From contig NZ_LMGA01000001.1 in the NCBI RefSeq assembly GCF_001427025.1, forward strand, positions 1,502,042 to 1,566,041: a stretch of 64,000 bases of DNA, read 5' to 3'. Positions 16,456-25,675 of the stretch are shown in pieces (position 1 is the stretch's first letter; each line of letters opens with the position of its first letter). Both the position numbers and the translations under genes were made by a program. Origin of the DNA: Mesorhizobium sp. Root554. GTDB taxonomy: Bacteria; Pseudomonadota; Alphaproteobacteria; Rhizobiales; Rhizobiaceae. The notes under the pieces were generated by a model. The model saw only the letters and a program-made list of their open reading frames with translations, made no database searches and had not been told where the DNA came from.

Positions 16456-16842
16456 TCAGGTGTTGACGCCAAGCTCCGCCAACCGCTCCACGCAGGATTC
16501 TTCCGCCTGGTCGAGTTCGGCCAGCGTCTCTTCCAGATCGCGGCGCTTTTGCCGCAGATTTTCGCGCTTTTCCTCGATGCGCTTGATCATCAGCTTGAGC
16601 TGGCCGACCTCGCCGGGCGGCTCCCGATACATCTGGATGATTTCGCGGATCTCGTTGATCGAGAAACCGATCCGCTTGCCGCGCAGGATTTGCCGGATGA
16701 GATGCCGGTCCGACGGACGGAACAGCCGCGTGCGCCCGCGCCGCACCGGCTGGACCAGGCCTTCGTCTTCGTAGAAACGCAGCGTGCGCGTCGAGATGTC
16801 GAACTCACGCGTAAGTTCCGTGATCGAGTAATATTCGCGCAT
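16456..16842 (-). CDS. MerR-family regulator, LiuR-like
   Basis: This 128-aa regulator has an N-terminal MerR winged helix (YSITELTREFDISTRTLRFYEDEGLVQPVRRG), then RLFRPSDRHLIRQILRGKRIGFSINEIREII, and a C-terminal coiled coil (about residues 80-120) for dimerisation. The RGKRIGFS block is typical of the LiuR subgroup, which controls branched-chain amino acid (leucine/isovalerate) catabolism. The usual liu targets are not adjacent here, so the regulon is uncertain. The ATG at 16842 has GGGGAAAC just upstream. Confidence 0.86.
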   Translation of the reverse strand: MREYYSITELTREFDISTRTLRFYEDEGLVQPVRRGRTRLFRPSDRHLIRQILRGKRIGFSINEIREIIQMYREPPGEVGQLKLMIKRIEEKRENLRQKRRDLEETLAELDQAEESCVERLAELGVNT

Positions 16843-16968
16843 CGTTTCCCCGCACGGTTGAAATATTCGTGCTCTCACCGAACGGAAAGCTTTGACACGG
16901 CATTTACGTAAAAGTCAATTCGGTCCGCTTGCGCTTACTGCCGGCGTTTATTTCGGCTCACCCGAAAA

Positions 16969-18387
16969 TCACGAAACGCCGAACCACCAGGTCGCCAGGC
17001 CGAGGAATGCGAAGAAGCCGACGACATCGGTCACCGTCGTCACGAACACGGCGGAGGCCACCGCCGGATCGATATCGAAACGATCGAGCGTCAAGGGAAT
17101 GAGGATGCCGGCAAGGGCGGCGGCGAACATGTTGATGATCATCGCCGCGGCGATGATGCCGCCCAGATTGTAATCCTGGAACCACAGCCCTGCCACTATG
17201 CCGATCAGCACCGCGAAAATGGCGCCGTTGATGAAGCCGACGCCGACTTCGCGCCGGATGACCCGCCAGGAATTGTAGATGTCGAGATCCCTGGTCGCCA
17301 GCGCCCGCACCGTCACGGTCATCGTCTGCGAGCCGGCATTGCCGCCCATCCCGGCCACGATCGGCATCAGCACCGCCAGCGCGACAATATGCTGGATGGT
17401 GTTGTCGAACAGACCGATGACCGACGCCGCGAGAAAGGCCGTCACGAGGTTGACCAGCAGCCACGGCACCCGCGAACGCGAGGTCGAGAGCACAGAATCC
17501 GACAATTCTTCGTCGCCGACGCCGCCCATGCGCAGCAGATCCTCCTCGGCTTCCTGCTGAATGACGTCGACCACGTCGTCGATGGTCAGCACGCCGACCA
17601 GCCGCTCGTTCTCGTCGACCACGGCGGCGGACAGAAGGTCGTATTGCTCGAATTCGCGCGCCGCCTCTTCCTGGTCCATCGTCGCCGGAATGGCGTGACG
17701 CGTCTCATGCATGACCTCTTCGACCTTCACCGCGCGCCTGGTGCGCAGAATCTGGTCGAGGTCGATGGCGCCGAGCAGCTTGAAGGTCGGGTCAATGACG
17801 AAAATCTGGCTGAACCGGTCGGGAAGGTTCTTGTCATCGCGCATGTAGTCGATCGTCTGCCCGATGGTCCAGAACGGCGGCACGGCGACAAACTCCGTCT
17901 GCATGCGCCGCCCGGCCGTCTCTTCCGGATAGTCGAGCGAACGCCGCAGCCGGATCCGTTCGGTGAACGGCAGTTGCGACAGGATTTCGTCCTGGTCTTC
18001 CTGGTCGAGGTCTTCCAGAATGTAGACCGCGTCGTCGGAATCCAGCTCCTGCACCGCCTGCGCGATCTGCGCGTTCGGCAGATTGTCGACGATGTCCATG
18101 CGGATCGCTTCATCGACCTCCGTCAGCGACGAGAAGTCGAAGTCCGATCCCAGCAGGCCGACCAGCGCACGCCGCTGCTCCGGCAACAGCGCTTCCAGCA
18201 GGTCGCCCAGTTCCGACTGATGGAGGTCGCCGACATCCTGCTTCAGCGTCAGCGTGTCGCGATCGGCGATCGCCGCGCCGATATGGGCGAGATAGGACGC
18301 GCGGATGACGCCGTCCTCGCCATAGATGTCCGCATTCGCACTCTCGGCGGCGGGACGCTCTGCCTTGTGTTCGTCAGGGCTTTCCAT
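16969..18387 (-). CDS. mgtE: Magnesium transporter MgtE
   Basis: This 472-aa protein has the full MgtE layout: a cytoplasmic superhelical N-domain (about residues 30-150), two CBS domains (about 155-280) that sense Mg2+, and five membrane helices. The conserved pore sequence PIVAGMGGNAGSQTMTV lies near residue 340. It imports Mg2+ (possibly also Co2+) and closes when cytoplasmic Mg2+ is high. It appears to be monocistronic. Confidence 0.94.
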   Translation of the reverse strand: MESPDEHKAERPAAESANADIYGEDGVIRASYLAHIGAAIADRDTLTLKQDVGDLHQSELGDLLEALLPEQRRALVGLLGSDFDFSSLTEVDEAIRMDIVDNLPNAQIAQAVQELDSDDAVYILEDLDQEDQDEILSQLPFTERIRLRRSLDYPEETAGRRMQTEFVAVPPFWTIGQTIDYMRDDKNLPDRFSQIFVIDPTFKLLGAIDLDQILRTRRAVKVEEVMHETRHAIPATMDQEEAAREFEQYDLLSAAVVDENERLVGVLTIDDVVDVIQQEAEEDLLRMGGVGDEELSDSVLSTSRSRVPWLLVNLVTAFLAASVIGLFDNTIQHIVALAVLMPIVAGMGGNAGSQTMTVTVRALATRDLDIYNSWRVIRREVGVGFINGAIFAVLIGIVAGLWFQDYNLGGIIAAAMIINMFAAALAGILIPLTLDRFDIDPAVASAVFVTTVTDVVGFFAFLGLATWWFGVS

Positions 18388-18585
18388 CGGCTTCTCCCGC
18401 TGCCGGAATCCTCGCCAGGATCAATGTCAGGTCTAGCGCGCAAAGTACGGGAATATCAAACGAAATGCGCCCTGCCCCAGCGCTTGCGCAAGTGCGCCTG
18501 CAAATCGGCTTTTTCTATGGAGACGGCCCGCCGACAGTTCGCGCCCAATCTTTCCGAAGGCCGGCGAATATTGCCGAATGCGCAC

Positions 18586-18613
18586 TTGTTTCGCCGGAAA
18601 CGATTTGCTACAC
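18586..18613 (+). promoter_or_regulatory. Candidate promoter for tRNA-Leu
   Basis: TTGTTT (18586-18591), a 16-bp spacer and CTACAC (18608-18613) lie about 33 bp upstream of the tRNA. It is a modest match to the rhizobial consensus. Confidence 0.35.
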
Positions 18614-18645
18614 GCCGCGAGCCGGCTTGTTCGGCCCTACCACGT

Positions 18646-18730
18646 GCGGTCGTGGCGGAATTGGTAGACGCGCAGCGTTGAGGTCGCTGTGGGGCAACCC
18701 GTGGAGGTTCGAGTCCTCTCGACCGCACCA
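18646..18730 (+). tRNA. tRNA-Leu(GAG)
   Basis: This 85-nt gene has a 7-bp acceptor stem (GCGGTCG 18646-18652 with CGACCGC 18720-18726), an anticodon stem-loop CAGCG-TTGAGGT-CGCTG with anticodon GAG, a long variable arm, a T arm containing GGTTCGAGTCC and an encoded ACCA. The class II shape and the anticodon identify leucine, reading CUC/CUU. Confidence 0.97.
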
Positions 18731-18740
18731 TTTCTGAAAG

Positions 18741-18762
18741 ACAGGTCGCAATCCCCTGTTTT
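18741..18762 (+). terminator. Weak terminator after tRNA-Leu
   Basis: ACAGG (18741-18745) pairs with CCTGT (18755-18759) and is followed by a short T run. The stem is only 5 bp. Confidence 0.35.
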
Positions 18763-18961
18763 CCTGCATTTCCGGATGACGACGTCTTCTAGATATCGCT
18801 GATCTGCGCGCCGCGGCAATTCGCCTGTCCGCGCCACGCAGGAAGCCTGCTTTGCGCGGATCAAGCGGCAGTGCTGCCTCCCGGCCGTCATCCCGCCTGC
18901 TGGCGCCTCTGGACGTTTGCGGCGATTGCCGCCATATCAGGGGAGGATCACGAGACCTGAC

Positions 18962-19780
18962 ATGCCTGAACGCAGCCTGATCGCCACGTCTTTCCTGCCT
19001 TCGCCGGGGTCCGCTCCGGTGGAATGGCGCATCGAGCCCGGCCTGACCGACTATGAGGATGCCGTAGCCTATATGGAGGCGCGCGCCGACGCCATCCGCA
19101 ACGGCGGCGCCAGCGAGATGATATGGCTGGTCGAGCATCCGCCGCTCTACACCGCCGGCACCAGCGCCCAGCCGTCCGACCTCGTCGATCCCGGGCGGTT
19201 TCCGGTTTTCGCGACTGGCCGCGGCGGCAGCTACACCTATCACGGCCCCGGCCAGCGCGTCGCCTACGCCATGCTCGACCTGAAGCGGCGGCGCGAGGAT
19301 GTGCGCGCCTTCGTTGCCGCGCTGGAACAATGGATCATCGACACGCTGGCCGCCTTCAACGTGCGCGGCGAACGGCGCGAGGACCGCGTCGGCGTCTGGG
19401 TGGTGCGGCCGGATCGTCCGCCCATGCCCGATGGAAGCCCGGTGGAAGACAAGATCGCCGCCATCGGCATCCGCCTGCGGCGTTGGGTCTCCTTCCACGG
19501 CATCGCCATCAATGTCGAGCCGGAGCTCGGTCATTTCGGCGGGATCGTGCCTTGCGGCGTGCAGGAGCATGGCGTCACCAGCCTGGTCGACCTCGGCCTG
19601 CCCGTCACCATGGCGGATTTGGACCTGGCCCTGAAAGCGGCTTTCGAGCAGACGTTCGGACCGGCGGCGGCTGGTGCCATTACGAATTTTCCGTTCGCCG
19701 CCAGGTTTCCCGAATCCGCTCATGGCGACATCGCGCCTGCCGGGCCGGATGCATCACAACCGGCCCGCAAGGCCGGCTGA
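18962..19780 (+). CDS. lipB: Octanoyltransferase LipB
   Basis: This 272-aa lipoyl(octanoyl) transferase moves octanoate from acyl carrier protein to E2 and GcvH subunits. Diagnostic blocks are [33 protein letters not shown], the lysine in [19 protein letters not shown] and the catalytic cysteine in [16 protein letters not shown] 18962 begins just before conserved sequence. The C-terminal 25 residues are low-complexity and not part of the fold. Confidence 0.95.
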   Translation: MPERSLIATSFLPSPGSAPVEWRIEPGLTDYEDAVAYMEARADAIRNGGASEMIWLVEHPPLYTAGTSAQPSDLVDPGRFPVFATGRGGSYTYHGPGQRVAYAMLDLKRRREDVRAFVAALEQWIIDTLAAFNVRGERREDRVGVWVVRPDRPPMPDGSPVEDKIAAIGIRLRRWVSFHGIAINVEPELGHFGGIVPCGVQEHGVTSLVDLGLPVTMADLDLALKAAFEQTFGPAAAGAITNFPFAARFPESAHGDIAPAGPDASQPARKAG

Positions 19781-19884
19781 CGCCCAAAGAGCGTCGCGTC
19801 AAATGGCTTCAGACGACGTGCTTTAAGTTCTTTGTTTTATGCATGTCGTTTTCCCCAAGCCGCGCGCACTTTTGGCGACATGCA

Positions 19885-21135
19885 TCAGGCCAGCTTGGAC
19901 ACCGCCCACAGCACGCCGCAGCCGTGGATGACGAAAACAGCCAACAGCGCACCGCCTATCGCAACCCGGTCGAAAGTCCCGATCGGTTTCAATTCGTGGC
20001 GCGGCTTCACGCCGCTGCCCATGGTCAGCAGGCTGAGAACAATGAAAACAGCCGCAGCGACCAGAAGGAAGCCGGGTTCGAAGCCCGCCCTCCAGCCGAC
20101 GCCGAGAAAGGCCGCCAGGATAAGGAAGGAACAGCTGGCCAGAACCCAGGGCGTCGGGCAAATCTGGCGCAGCACCTGGCCGCCGTCGAATTTCCACACC
20201 GGCACAAGATTGGCGATGTTGAACAACGCCGCGCAGCCGGCGAACGTCGCCAGGAGAGCGGCGGCCAGACGATGACCCTCCGCACCGGCGAACTCGCTGC
20301 CCAGCATGGCAGCCGGCACGAAAAGCGCTGAAAAGCCCGCCCCCATCAAGGCGACGAAAGCAACTTCGAAATGACTGTCATAGGGCCGGCCGCCGATGGC
20401 GATGCCGCCCAGCAACGGAATGAAGATCATTCGCGTCCGCTTGTGACCCATCATGCGGAACGCCGTCATGTGCCCCAGTTCATGCAACGCCACCACCGAG
20501 GTGAGCGTCGCGGCCAGGGCGAAGCCACCGATGTTTAGGCCGAAGAGCGGCCAGAGGATCAGGGCGGAGACGACCGCGAAACCCACCTGGCTGAGAGGAT
20601 GCTCGAACCATCCGCCTGCGCGGTAACGGCCGCTCTCGCCCCAGACCTTGAGCTTGGCCAATTCCCGGCGCATGGCGAAATAACGGAAAATGAGGAAGGC
20701 CACGCCGCGATACCGGTCTGTCTGGCTGACGACCACCCGGGTGAATTCACCTTCGCGGATCAGCTCCGTCGTTTCGCGGTAGTGTGCCCAGAACGACGGA
20801 TCGAGCGAGGTGTCATCGATGACGCGCATGGCGAACCGCCTGCCCTCGTTCACATCTTCGAGGACTATTTTGCGTTCGATCGGCAGCCCGTCCCGCCCTT
20901 CCCAGGACAGGAAAACACGCGCCGCACCTTCGCCGTCAGACGTTGCGGACACAATCTCGCCGGACCATCCTGCATGTGCGCCCAGCGGCCATTTCGCCTG
21001 CCACAGACGCATCCGGTCGGCAGCGACGAGCCTGCTCAGTTTGACGGTGCGGCTCCCGAGCGGCACCGTCATGAGCAGAAAGATAAGACCGAGATTTCCG
21101 GCCACGAGGCCAAGCGTCAGAAGCGGCGACACCAC
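19885..21135 (-). CDS. M50 site-2 protease-family protein with N-terminal SRPBCC-like domain
   Basis: This 416-aa membrane protein has the zinc-protease motif HELGH at residues 218-222 and, later, a P-x-W-x-F-D-G-G-Q segment (VPVWKFDGGQVL) supplying the third metal ligand, as in site-2 proteases. Residues 40-165 form a soluble domain with the spacing of an SRPBCC/START-like ligand-binding fold, an unusual partner for an M50 core. It may cleave a membrane-bound factor inside the bilayer; no substrate is apparent nearby. It appears monocistronic. Confidence 0.8.
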   Translation of the reverse strand: MVSPLLTLGLVAGNLGLIFLLMTVPLGSRTVKLSRLVAADRMRLWQAKWPLGAHAGWSGEIVSATSDGEGAARVFLSWEGRDGLPIERKIVLEDVNEGRRFAMRVIDDTSLDPSFWAHYRETTELIREGEFTRVVVSQTDRYRGVAFLIFRYFAMRRELAKLKVWGESGRYRAGGWFEHPLSQVGFAVVSALILWPLFGLNIGGFALAATLTSVVALHELGHMTAFRMMGHKRTRMIFIPLLGGIAIGGRPYDSHFEVAFVALMGAGFSALFVPAAMLGSEFAGAEGHRLAAALLATFAGCAALFNIANLVPVWKFDGGQVLRQICPTPWVLASCSFLILAAFLGVGWRAGFEPGFLLVAAAVFIVLSLLTMGSGVKPRHELKPIGTFDRVAIGGALLAVFVIHGCGVLWAVSKLA

Positions 21136-21227
21136 GCATTACTCCATGTCGGGAGCATCGTATCGCCGTCGCGGCAAGAAAAGCTTAATCGCCGCGACGA
21201 GACCAGGCAAAAGCCCGGCCAGACAAA

Positions 21228-21314
21228 TCACATCGCGCCGATCCATACGGCCATGGAAACCAGGAAGGCGCTCATGCAAACCAGCGAGGCCACGTCCTGA
21301 ACGAAATCGGTCAT
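21228..21314 (-). CDS. 28-aa membrane peptide behind a LexA box (SidA-like candidate)
   Basis: This 28-codon ORF encodes a peptide starting MTDFVQDVASLV and ending VSMAVWIGAM. Residues 8-27 are almost entirely hydrophobic, enough for one membrane helix. AGGAG lies 6 nt upstream of the ATG, and a promoter with an overlapping perfect alphaproteobacterial LexA box precedes it. Caulobacter SidA is a 29-aa inner-membrane peptide induced by the SOS response that inhibits division by acting on FtsW/FtsN; size, topology and control match, but I cannot align the sequences here. A 68-aa ORF on the same strand in another frame is a shadow. Translation is strongly suggested, the function is inference. 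Confidence 0.7.
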   Translation of the reverse strand: MTDFVQDVASLVCMSAFLVSMAVWIGAM

Positions 21315-21343
21315 AACTCTCTCCTGTTTTTAATTTGTATCTC

Positions 21344-21372
21344 ATTTGTTCTTATTTTGTTCGAATTGTCAA
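21344..21372 (-). promoter_or_regulatory. Promoter of the 28-aa peptide gene
   Basis: On the minus strand TTGACA (21372-21367), a 17-bp spacer and ACAAAT (21349-21344) form a promoter with a perfect -35 hexamer. The predicted start is near 21337, about 23 nt before the start codon. Confidence 0.65.
21348..21362. promoter_or_regulatory. LexA (SOS) box
   Basis: GTTC-TTATTTT-GTTC is an exact match to the alphaproteobacterial LexA operator GTTC-N7-GTTC. It covers the spacer and the edge of the -10 hexamer of the peptide promoter, so LexA binding would block RNA polymerase and DNA damage would induce the gene. Confidence 0.8.
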
Positions 21373-21620
21373 ACGTTCTGAGGTCGGAACGTAACGGCTC
21401 CTGCCGTCTCCTGCCGCAAGGGTTAGCGAAGCGTGAACCGCGTGCCCCAGGACCGCCGAATTTTAACGATCTTTGAAATCCCGACGAACGTGTCCGCCTG
21501 CGGCCACGGAAGCCGGCGCATCACGGTCACCGGCAATGTCCGGATGAACGTTCGCTTCAAGAGCCGGACAATAACGGCGGCCGGACGTTTTAAATAAGAA
21601 GCTAGAAGGGCCGCCGACGC

Positions 21621-22304
21621 CTAAAGCGGAACGACCTTGCCGTCGGCCAGCGTCACGCGGCGGTCCATGCGCGCGGCCAGCTCATGGTTGTGCGTGGCGA
21701 TCAATGCCGCCAGGCCGGATTGCTTCACCAGCGCACCCAGCGCCTCGAACACATACGAGGCGGTGACCGGGTCGAGATTGCCAGTCGGCTCGTCGGCCAG
21801 AAGCAGCAGCGGCGCGTTGGCGACGGCGCGGGCGATCGCCACGCGCTGCTGCTCGCCGCCGGAAAGCTCGGACGGACGATGCTGCGCCCGCTTGCCGATC
21901 TGCATGTAGTCGAGCAGCTGCGCCGCGCGCTCCGCCGCTTCCTTGTGCGGCAGCCCCTTGATGAGCTGCGGCATCATGATGTTTTCCAGCGCCGAAAACT
22001 CCGGCAGCAAATGATGGAACTGGTAGACGAAGCCGACATCGTTGCGGCGGATCGCCGTGCGTTCCTCGTCTGAGAGCCGCCCGCAGGCTCGGCCGCCGAG
22101 AATGACATCGCCGGCATCGGGCCGCTCCAGCAGTCCCGCCGTGTGCAGCAGCGTCGACTTGCCAGTGCCGGAGGGCGCCACCAGCGCCACCATCTCGCCG
22201 CGCCGCAGCGTAAAATCCGCGCCGTTCAGGATGGTCAGCTTGCGCTCGCCCTGCTCGTAGTGCCGCTCAACGCCCTTCAGTTCGATAATGGCTGCGGCCA
22301 TCAT
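21621..22304 (-). CDS. lolD: Lipoprotein-releasing ABC transporter ATPase LolD
   Basis: This 227-aa ATPase has Walker [10 protein letters not shown] in its APSGTGKST variant near residue 45, the Q-loop [22 protein letters not shown] typical of LolD, the signature [14 protein letters not shown] and Walker [13 protein letters not shown]. It powers release of lipoproteins from the inner membrane to LolA. The start at 22304 has GAGG 5 nt upstream and overlaps the lolC stop. A second ATG follows at once at 22301. Confidence 0.93.
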   Translation of the reverse strand: MMAAAIIELKGVERHYEQGERKLTILNGADFTLRRGEMVALVAPSGTGKSTLLHTAGLLERPDAGDVILGGRACGRLSDEERTAIRRNDVGFVYQFHHLLPEFSALENIMMPQLIKGLPHKEAAERAAQLLDYMQIGKRAQHRPSELSGGEQQRVAIARAVANAPLLLLADEPTGNLDPVTASYVFEALGALVKQSGLAALIATHNHELAARMDRRVTLADGKVVPL

Positions 22305-23602
22305 TCGTACCTCAATGCTTCGACGGGATCGAGCCGCGCCGCCCGCCAGGCGGGAAACAGCGTCGCCAGGAAGGACAACACCAAGGCCATGGCGACAACC
22401 GAGAAGGTTTCGCTGAGGTCCATCTTCGCCGGCAACTGGCTGAGGAAATAAAGCTCGGGATTGAAAAGAACCGTGCCCGAAATCCACGAGAAGAACTCGC
22501 GGATGCGCTCGATGTTCAGACAGATGAGGATGCCGAGGATGACACCGGCGAAGGTGCCGACCACGCCGATGGCGGCGCCCGTCATCAGGAAGATGCGCAG
22601 GATCGCGCCGCGCGTCGCGCCCATGGTGCGCAGGATGGCGATGTCGTGGCCCTTGTCCTTCACCAGCATGACTAGGCCCGAAATGATGTTCAGCGCCGCC
22701 ACCAGCACGATCAGCGTCAGGATCATGAACATCACGTTGCGTTCCACCTGCAGCGCCGAGAAGAACGTCTGGTTTCGCTGTCGCCAGTCGGTCAGGTAGA
22801 TCTGCCGCTGCGCCGCCTCCTCGATCTTCGGCCTGAGCGCATCGACATCGTCGGGATTATCGACATAGATCTCGATGGTCTGCGCGCGGCCCTCCATGTT
22901 GAAATAGAGCTGCGCTTCCGCAAACGGCATGTAGACGATGGAGCTGTCATATTCGGACATGCCCACTTCGAAGATGGCCGAAACCGGGTAGCCCTTCAGC
23001 CGCGGCGTCGTGCCGAGCGGCGTCACGTCGCCGTCGGGCGACACCAGCGTTATCGTATCGCCGAGCGCGAGGCCGAGATTGTCGGCCATGCGGCGACCGA
23101 TCGCCACGCCCTCGCCGGTGTCGAAGCCGACGATGGAGCCCTGTTTGATGTTGTTGGCGACGATGGTCATCTTGCCGAGGTCTTCGCCGCGGATGCCGCG
23201 CACCAGCGCGCCAGTCCCGGCGCCGACATTGCCCTGCGCCAGCACCTGCCCATCGACCAGCGGAATGGCGTATTTCACGCCCGCCACGCCGTTGATGCGG
23301 CCGGCCACGGCGGCGTAGTCCTCAAGCGGCAGATCGACCGGCGTGACGATCAGATGCCCGTTGACGCCGAGGATGCGCGTCAGCAACTCGGCCCTGAACC
23401 CGTTCATCACCGCCATGACGACGATCAGCGTCGCGACGCCCAGCATGATGCCGAGGAACGAGATGGAGGCGATGACCGAGATCACCGTTTCCTTGCGGCG
23501 CGAGCGCAGATAGCGCCAGGCAACCATCCGCTCGAAGCCGGAGAACGGGCCGGCTCCGGTTCCCGGCTTGGCCGGACCCTTCGTTTCGGCGGCGGCGCTC
23601 AT
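22301..23602 (-). CDS. lolC: Lipoprotein-releasing system permease LolC/E
   Basis: This 433-aa permease of the LolC/LolE family has [23 protein letters not shown] at its N-terminus, one membrane helix, a large periplasmic domain (about residues 70-280) and three C-terminal helices ending in [18 protein letters not shown] single LolC/E-type protein is common in alphaproteobacteria, where it works as a homodimer with LolD. Its ATG overlaps the proS stop and its stop overlaps lolD, so proS-lolC-lolD is one tightly coupled operon. Confidence 0.93.
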   Translation of the reverse strand: MSAAAETKGPAKPGTGAGPFSGFERMVAWRYLRSRRKETVISVIASISFLGIMLGVATLIVVMAVMNGFRAELLTRILGVNGHLIVTPVDLPLEDYAAVAGRINGVAGVKYAIPLVDGQVLAQGNVGAGTGALVRGIRGEDLGKMTIVANNIKQGSIVGFDTGEGVAIGRRMADNLGLALGDTITLVSPDGDVTPLGTTPRLKGYPVSAIFEVGMSEYDSSIVYMPFAEAQLYFNMEGRAQTIEIYVDNPDDVDALRPKIEEAAQRQIYLTDWRQRNQTFFSALQVERNVMFMILTLIVLVAALNIISGLVMLVKDKGHDIAILRTMGATRGAILRIFLMTGAAIGVVGTFAGVILGILICLNIERIREFFSWISGTVLFNPELYFLSQLPAKMDLSETFSVVAMALVLSFLATLFPAWRAARLDPVEALRYE

Positions 23603-24927
23603 CCCTTCGGCCCGAGCGACGCCAGCAGCGTCTCGATCTTCTTGGTGTCGCGCTCGCCCGTGGCGCGGCGCTTGACCTCTACCTCGCCCGCCGCGACGCC
23701 GCGCGGCCCGACGATGACCTGCCACGGCACGCCGATCAAATCCGCGCTGGCGAATTTCCCGCCGGCGCGCTGGTCGGTGTCGTCATAGAGGACGTCGAGC
23801 CCGGCGGCCTGATGCGCGGCATAGAGCTGGTCGCACACCTTGTCGCATTCGGGATCGCCGGCCTTCATGTTGATGATTACCACATCGAACGGCGCCACCG
23901 CCTCGGGCCAGATGATGCCGTTCTCGTCGTGGCTGGCTTCGATGATGGCCGCCACCAGCCGGCTCGGGCCGATGCCGTAGGAGCCGCCGGAGACGAAATG
24001 CTCCTTGCCGTCCGGTCCGGTCACTTTCGCGCCCATCGGCTTTGAATACTTGTCGCCGAAATGGAAGATGTGGCCGACTTCGATGCCGCGCGCCGAAACC
24101 TTGTCGGCGTCGGGCACTTTCTCCCAGCCGCCTTCGTCATGCATCTCGTCGGTGGCGGCATAGGGCGTCGTCCACGTCTGGACGATATCGGCGATTTCCG
24201 CGTCGTTGGCGAAGTCGGTATCGGCGCCGGGCACCGGCAACGAAAGATAGTCGCGGTGGCAATAGACCTGGCTCTCGCCGGTATCGGCCAGGATGATGAA
24301 CTCATGGCTCAGATCGCCGCCGATCGGCCCTGTGTCCGCCCGCATCGGGATCGCCTGCAGCCCCATGCGCGTGAAGGTCCGCAGGTAGGAGACGAACATG
24401 CGGTTATAGGCCGCCTTGGCGGCCTCATAGTCGAGGTCGAACGAATAGGCGTCCTTCATCAGGAACTCTCTGCTGCGCATCACGCCGAAGCGCGGCCGCA
24501 CCTCGTCGCGGAACTTCCACTGGATATGATAGAGGTTGAGCGGCAGGTCCTTGTACGATTTCACGTAGGAGCGGAAGATTTCCGTCACCATCTCTTCGTT
24601 GGTCGGCCCGAAGAGCATCTCGCGCTCCTGCCGATCCTTGATGCGCAGCATCTCCTTGCCGTAGTCGTCGTAGCGCCCGCTCTCGCGCCACAGATCGGCC
24701 GACTGGATCGTCGGCATCAATATCTCCAGCGCACCCGCCCTGTCCTGCTCCTCGCGGATGATGCGGCAGACCTTGTCGAGCACCCGCTTGCCCAGTGGCA
24801 ACCACGAAAAGCTGCCCTGCCCCTGCTGCCGGATCATGCCGGCGCGCAGCATCAGCCGGTGCGATACGATTTCGGCTTCGCGCGGGTTTTCTTTGAGAAT
24901 GGGCAGGAAGTAGCGCGACAAACGCAT
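23599..24927 (-). CDS. proS: Prolyl-tRNA synthetase ProS
   Basis: This 442-aa class II synthetase is of the short alphaproteobacterial type, which lacks the inserted editing domain. The catalytic core includes [10 protein letters not shown], the motif 2 region [25 protein letters not shown] and a motif 3 stretch [13 protein letters not shown]; the C-terminal anticodon-binding domain begins near residue 345. ATG 24927 ([15 protein letters not shown]) is the family start. It is the first gene of the proS-lolC-lolD operon. Confidence 0.95.
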   Translation of the reverse strand: MRLSRYFLPILKENPREAEIVSHRLMLRAGMIRQQGQGSFSWLPLGKRVLDKVCRIIREEQDRAGALEILMPTIQSADLWRESGRYDDYGKEMLRIKDRQEREMLFGPTNEEMVTEIFRSYVKSYKDLPLNLYHIQWKFRDEVRPRFGVMRSREFLMKDAYSFDLDYEAAKAAYNRMFVSYLRTFTRMGLQAIPMRADTGPIGGDLSHEFIILADTGESQVYCHRDYLSLPVPGADTDFANDAEIADIVQTWTTPYAATDEMHDEGGWEKVPDADKVSARGIEVGHIFHFGDKYSKPMGAKVTGPDGKEHFVSGGSYGIGPSRLVAAIIEASHDENGIIWPEAVAPFDVVIINMKAGDPECDKVCDQLYAAHQAAGLDVLYDDTDQRAGGKFASADLIGVPWQVIVGPRGVAAGEVEVKRRATGERDTKKIETLLASLGPKG

Positions 24928-25405
24928 GGGGTGTTCCGTGAGAGAGGGCGAACGTGCCGGAATCGGCGCGAAGCAGGCTTGCTTGCACGGCTTCATAGCT
25001 ATTTCGTGGCGGATTGGAAACCCGCGCCGGAGGCGACCTCGCAAGCGGCGATTCAATCTGTACGTTTCGCGTGCAAGAAGTGCACGTCCATTGTGCAATG
25101 CAGCACAGTATTGCATGTTTCAGGGCAAAATTTTTCGTGACATCGTCTTCCCGGTTGGGATAGGGTGCCCTGCATAACCGAGAGGGTAGAAGTACAATCT
25201 GCTCTCCTGCGCGGTCAAAGTCTTGGGAGGATGCGATCTAGGCGCGATTTTCGCTGCCGCCGGACAACGGAAAACAGATCGGACGCGTTTAATTGCAAGG
25301 CCTCGTGCCTTGCATTTTTTTTGTGCAGTCAGGAATTTGCACGCCGATTCTGTGAACACGGATGACGCTGTCCACTTTTACGTGAACACAGTCCCCGAGT
25401 GTCGA
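24928..25405. other. 478-bp intergenic region upstream of proS
   Basis: No convincing protein-coding frame was found. The region contains an inverted repeat TGCAAT (25094-25099) / ATTGCA (25110-25115) that may regulate proS, and a strong plus-strand terminator at 25294-25322 with no plus-strand gene upstream. A weak plus-strand promoter candidate, GTGACA-N17-ATAGGG (25137-25165), would give a transcript of about 150 nt ending at the terminator, a possible sRNA carrying a CTCCT anti-Shine-Dalgarno motif. Confidence 0.55.
25294..25322 (+). terminator. Strong Rho-independent terminator with no upstream gene
   Basis: A perfect 8-bp stem TGCAAGGC (25294-25301) / GCCTTGCA (25307-25314) with loop CTCGT is followed by eight T residues (25315-25322). 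The T tract fixes the plus strand, on which the nearest upstream gene ends more than 5 kb away; all flanking genes run on the minus strand. Confidence 0.75.
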
Positions 25406-25675
25406 TCACTCGAATTCCGGGACGATATGCGGCAGGTCGTCAATGCCCAGTTCAAGCCCCCGGGTCACGCCGTAGAATATTCCCAGCAGAACTATCGTCA
25501 CGAGCGTCGTCCACAGCACCGCGCGCAACATGTGCGGCCCGCGCGGCGCACTGGAAACCGTGCCGAGGGTGACGTCGCTGTCGTCGTCCTGCGTCTTCAG
25601 GCCAAACGGAAGAATGGCGAACAGGACGGTCCACCAGACCACGAAGAAAAGAGCGGTGAGCGAGACCCAGCTCAT
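25406..25675 (-). CDS. DUF1467-family membrane protein
   Basis: This 89-aa protein has two hydrophobic helices (about residues 5-25 and 50-70) joined by a short charged loop, the DUF1467 pattern found almost only in alphaproteobacteria. The function is unknown. Its ATG overlaps the epimerase stop (ATGA), and this mce-DUF1467 pairing is commonly seen in the group (from memory). Confidence 0.88.
   Translation of the reverse strand: MSWVSLTALFFVVWWTVLFAILPFGLKTQDDDSDVTLGTVSSAPRGPHMLRAVLWTTLVTIVLLGIFYGVTRGLELGIDDLPHIVPEFE

Larger units (their letters stand above)
21315..21620. other. Intergenic control region between the peptide gene and lolD
   Basis: This 306-bp gap holds the promoter and LexA box of the small peptide gene (21344-21372) and a dyad GTTCTGAGGTCGGAAC at 21375-21390. 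The remaining 230 bp up to the lolD stop show no reading frame I can support and no clear terminator. Confidence 0.6.

Noticed and set aside
17389..18681. A 430-codon plus-strand open frame opposite mgtE, running into tRNA-Leu
   Set aside because: It overlaps mgtE and the tRNA completely and has no recognisable domain.
21139..21345. A 68-aa minus-strand ORF overlapping the 28-aa peptide gene
   Set aside because: It has no ribosome-binding site and its start lies upstream of the predicted transcription start; the 28-aa frame has both a good site and membrane character.
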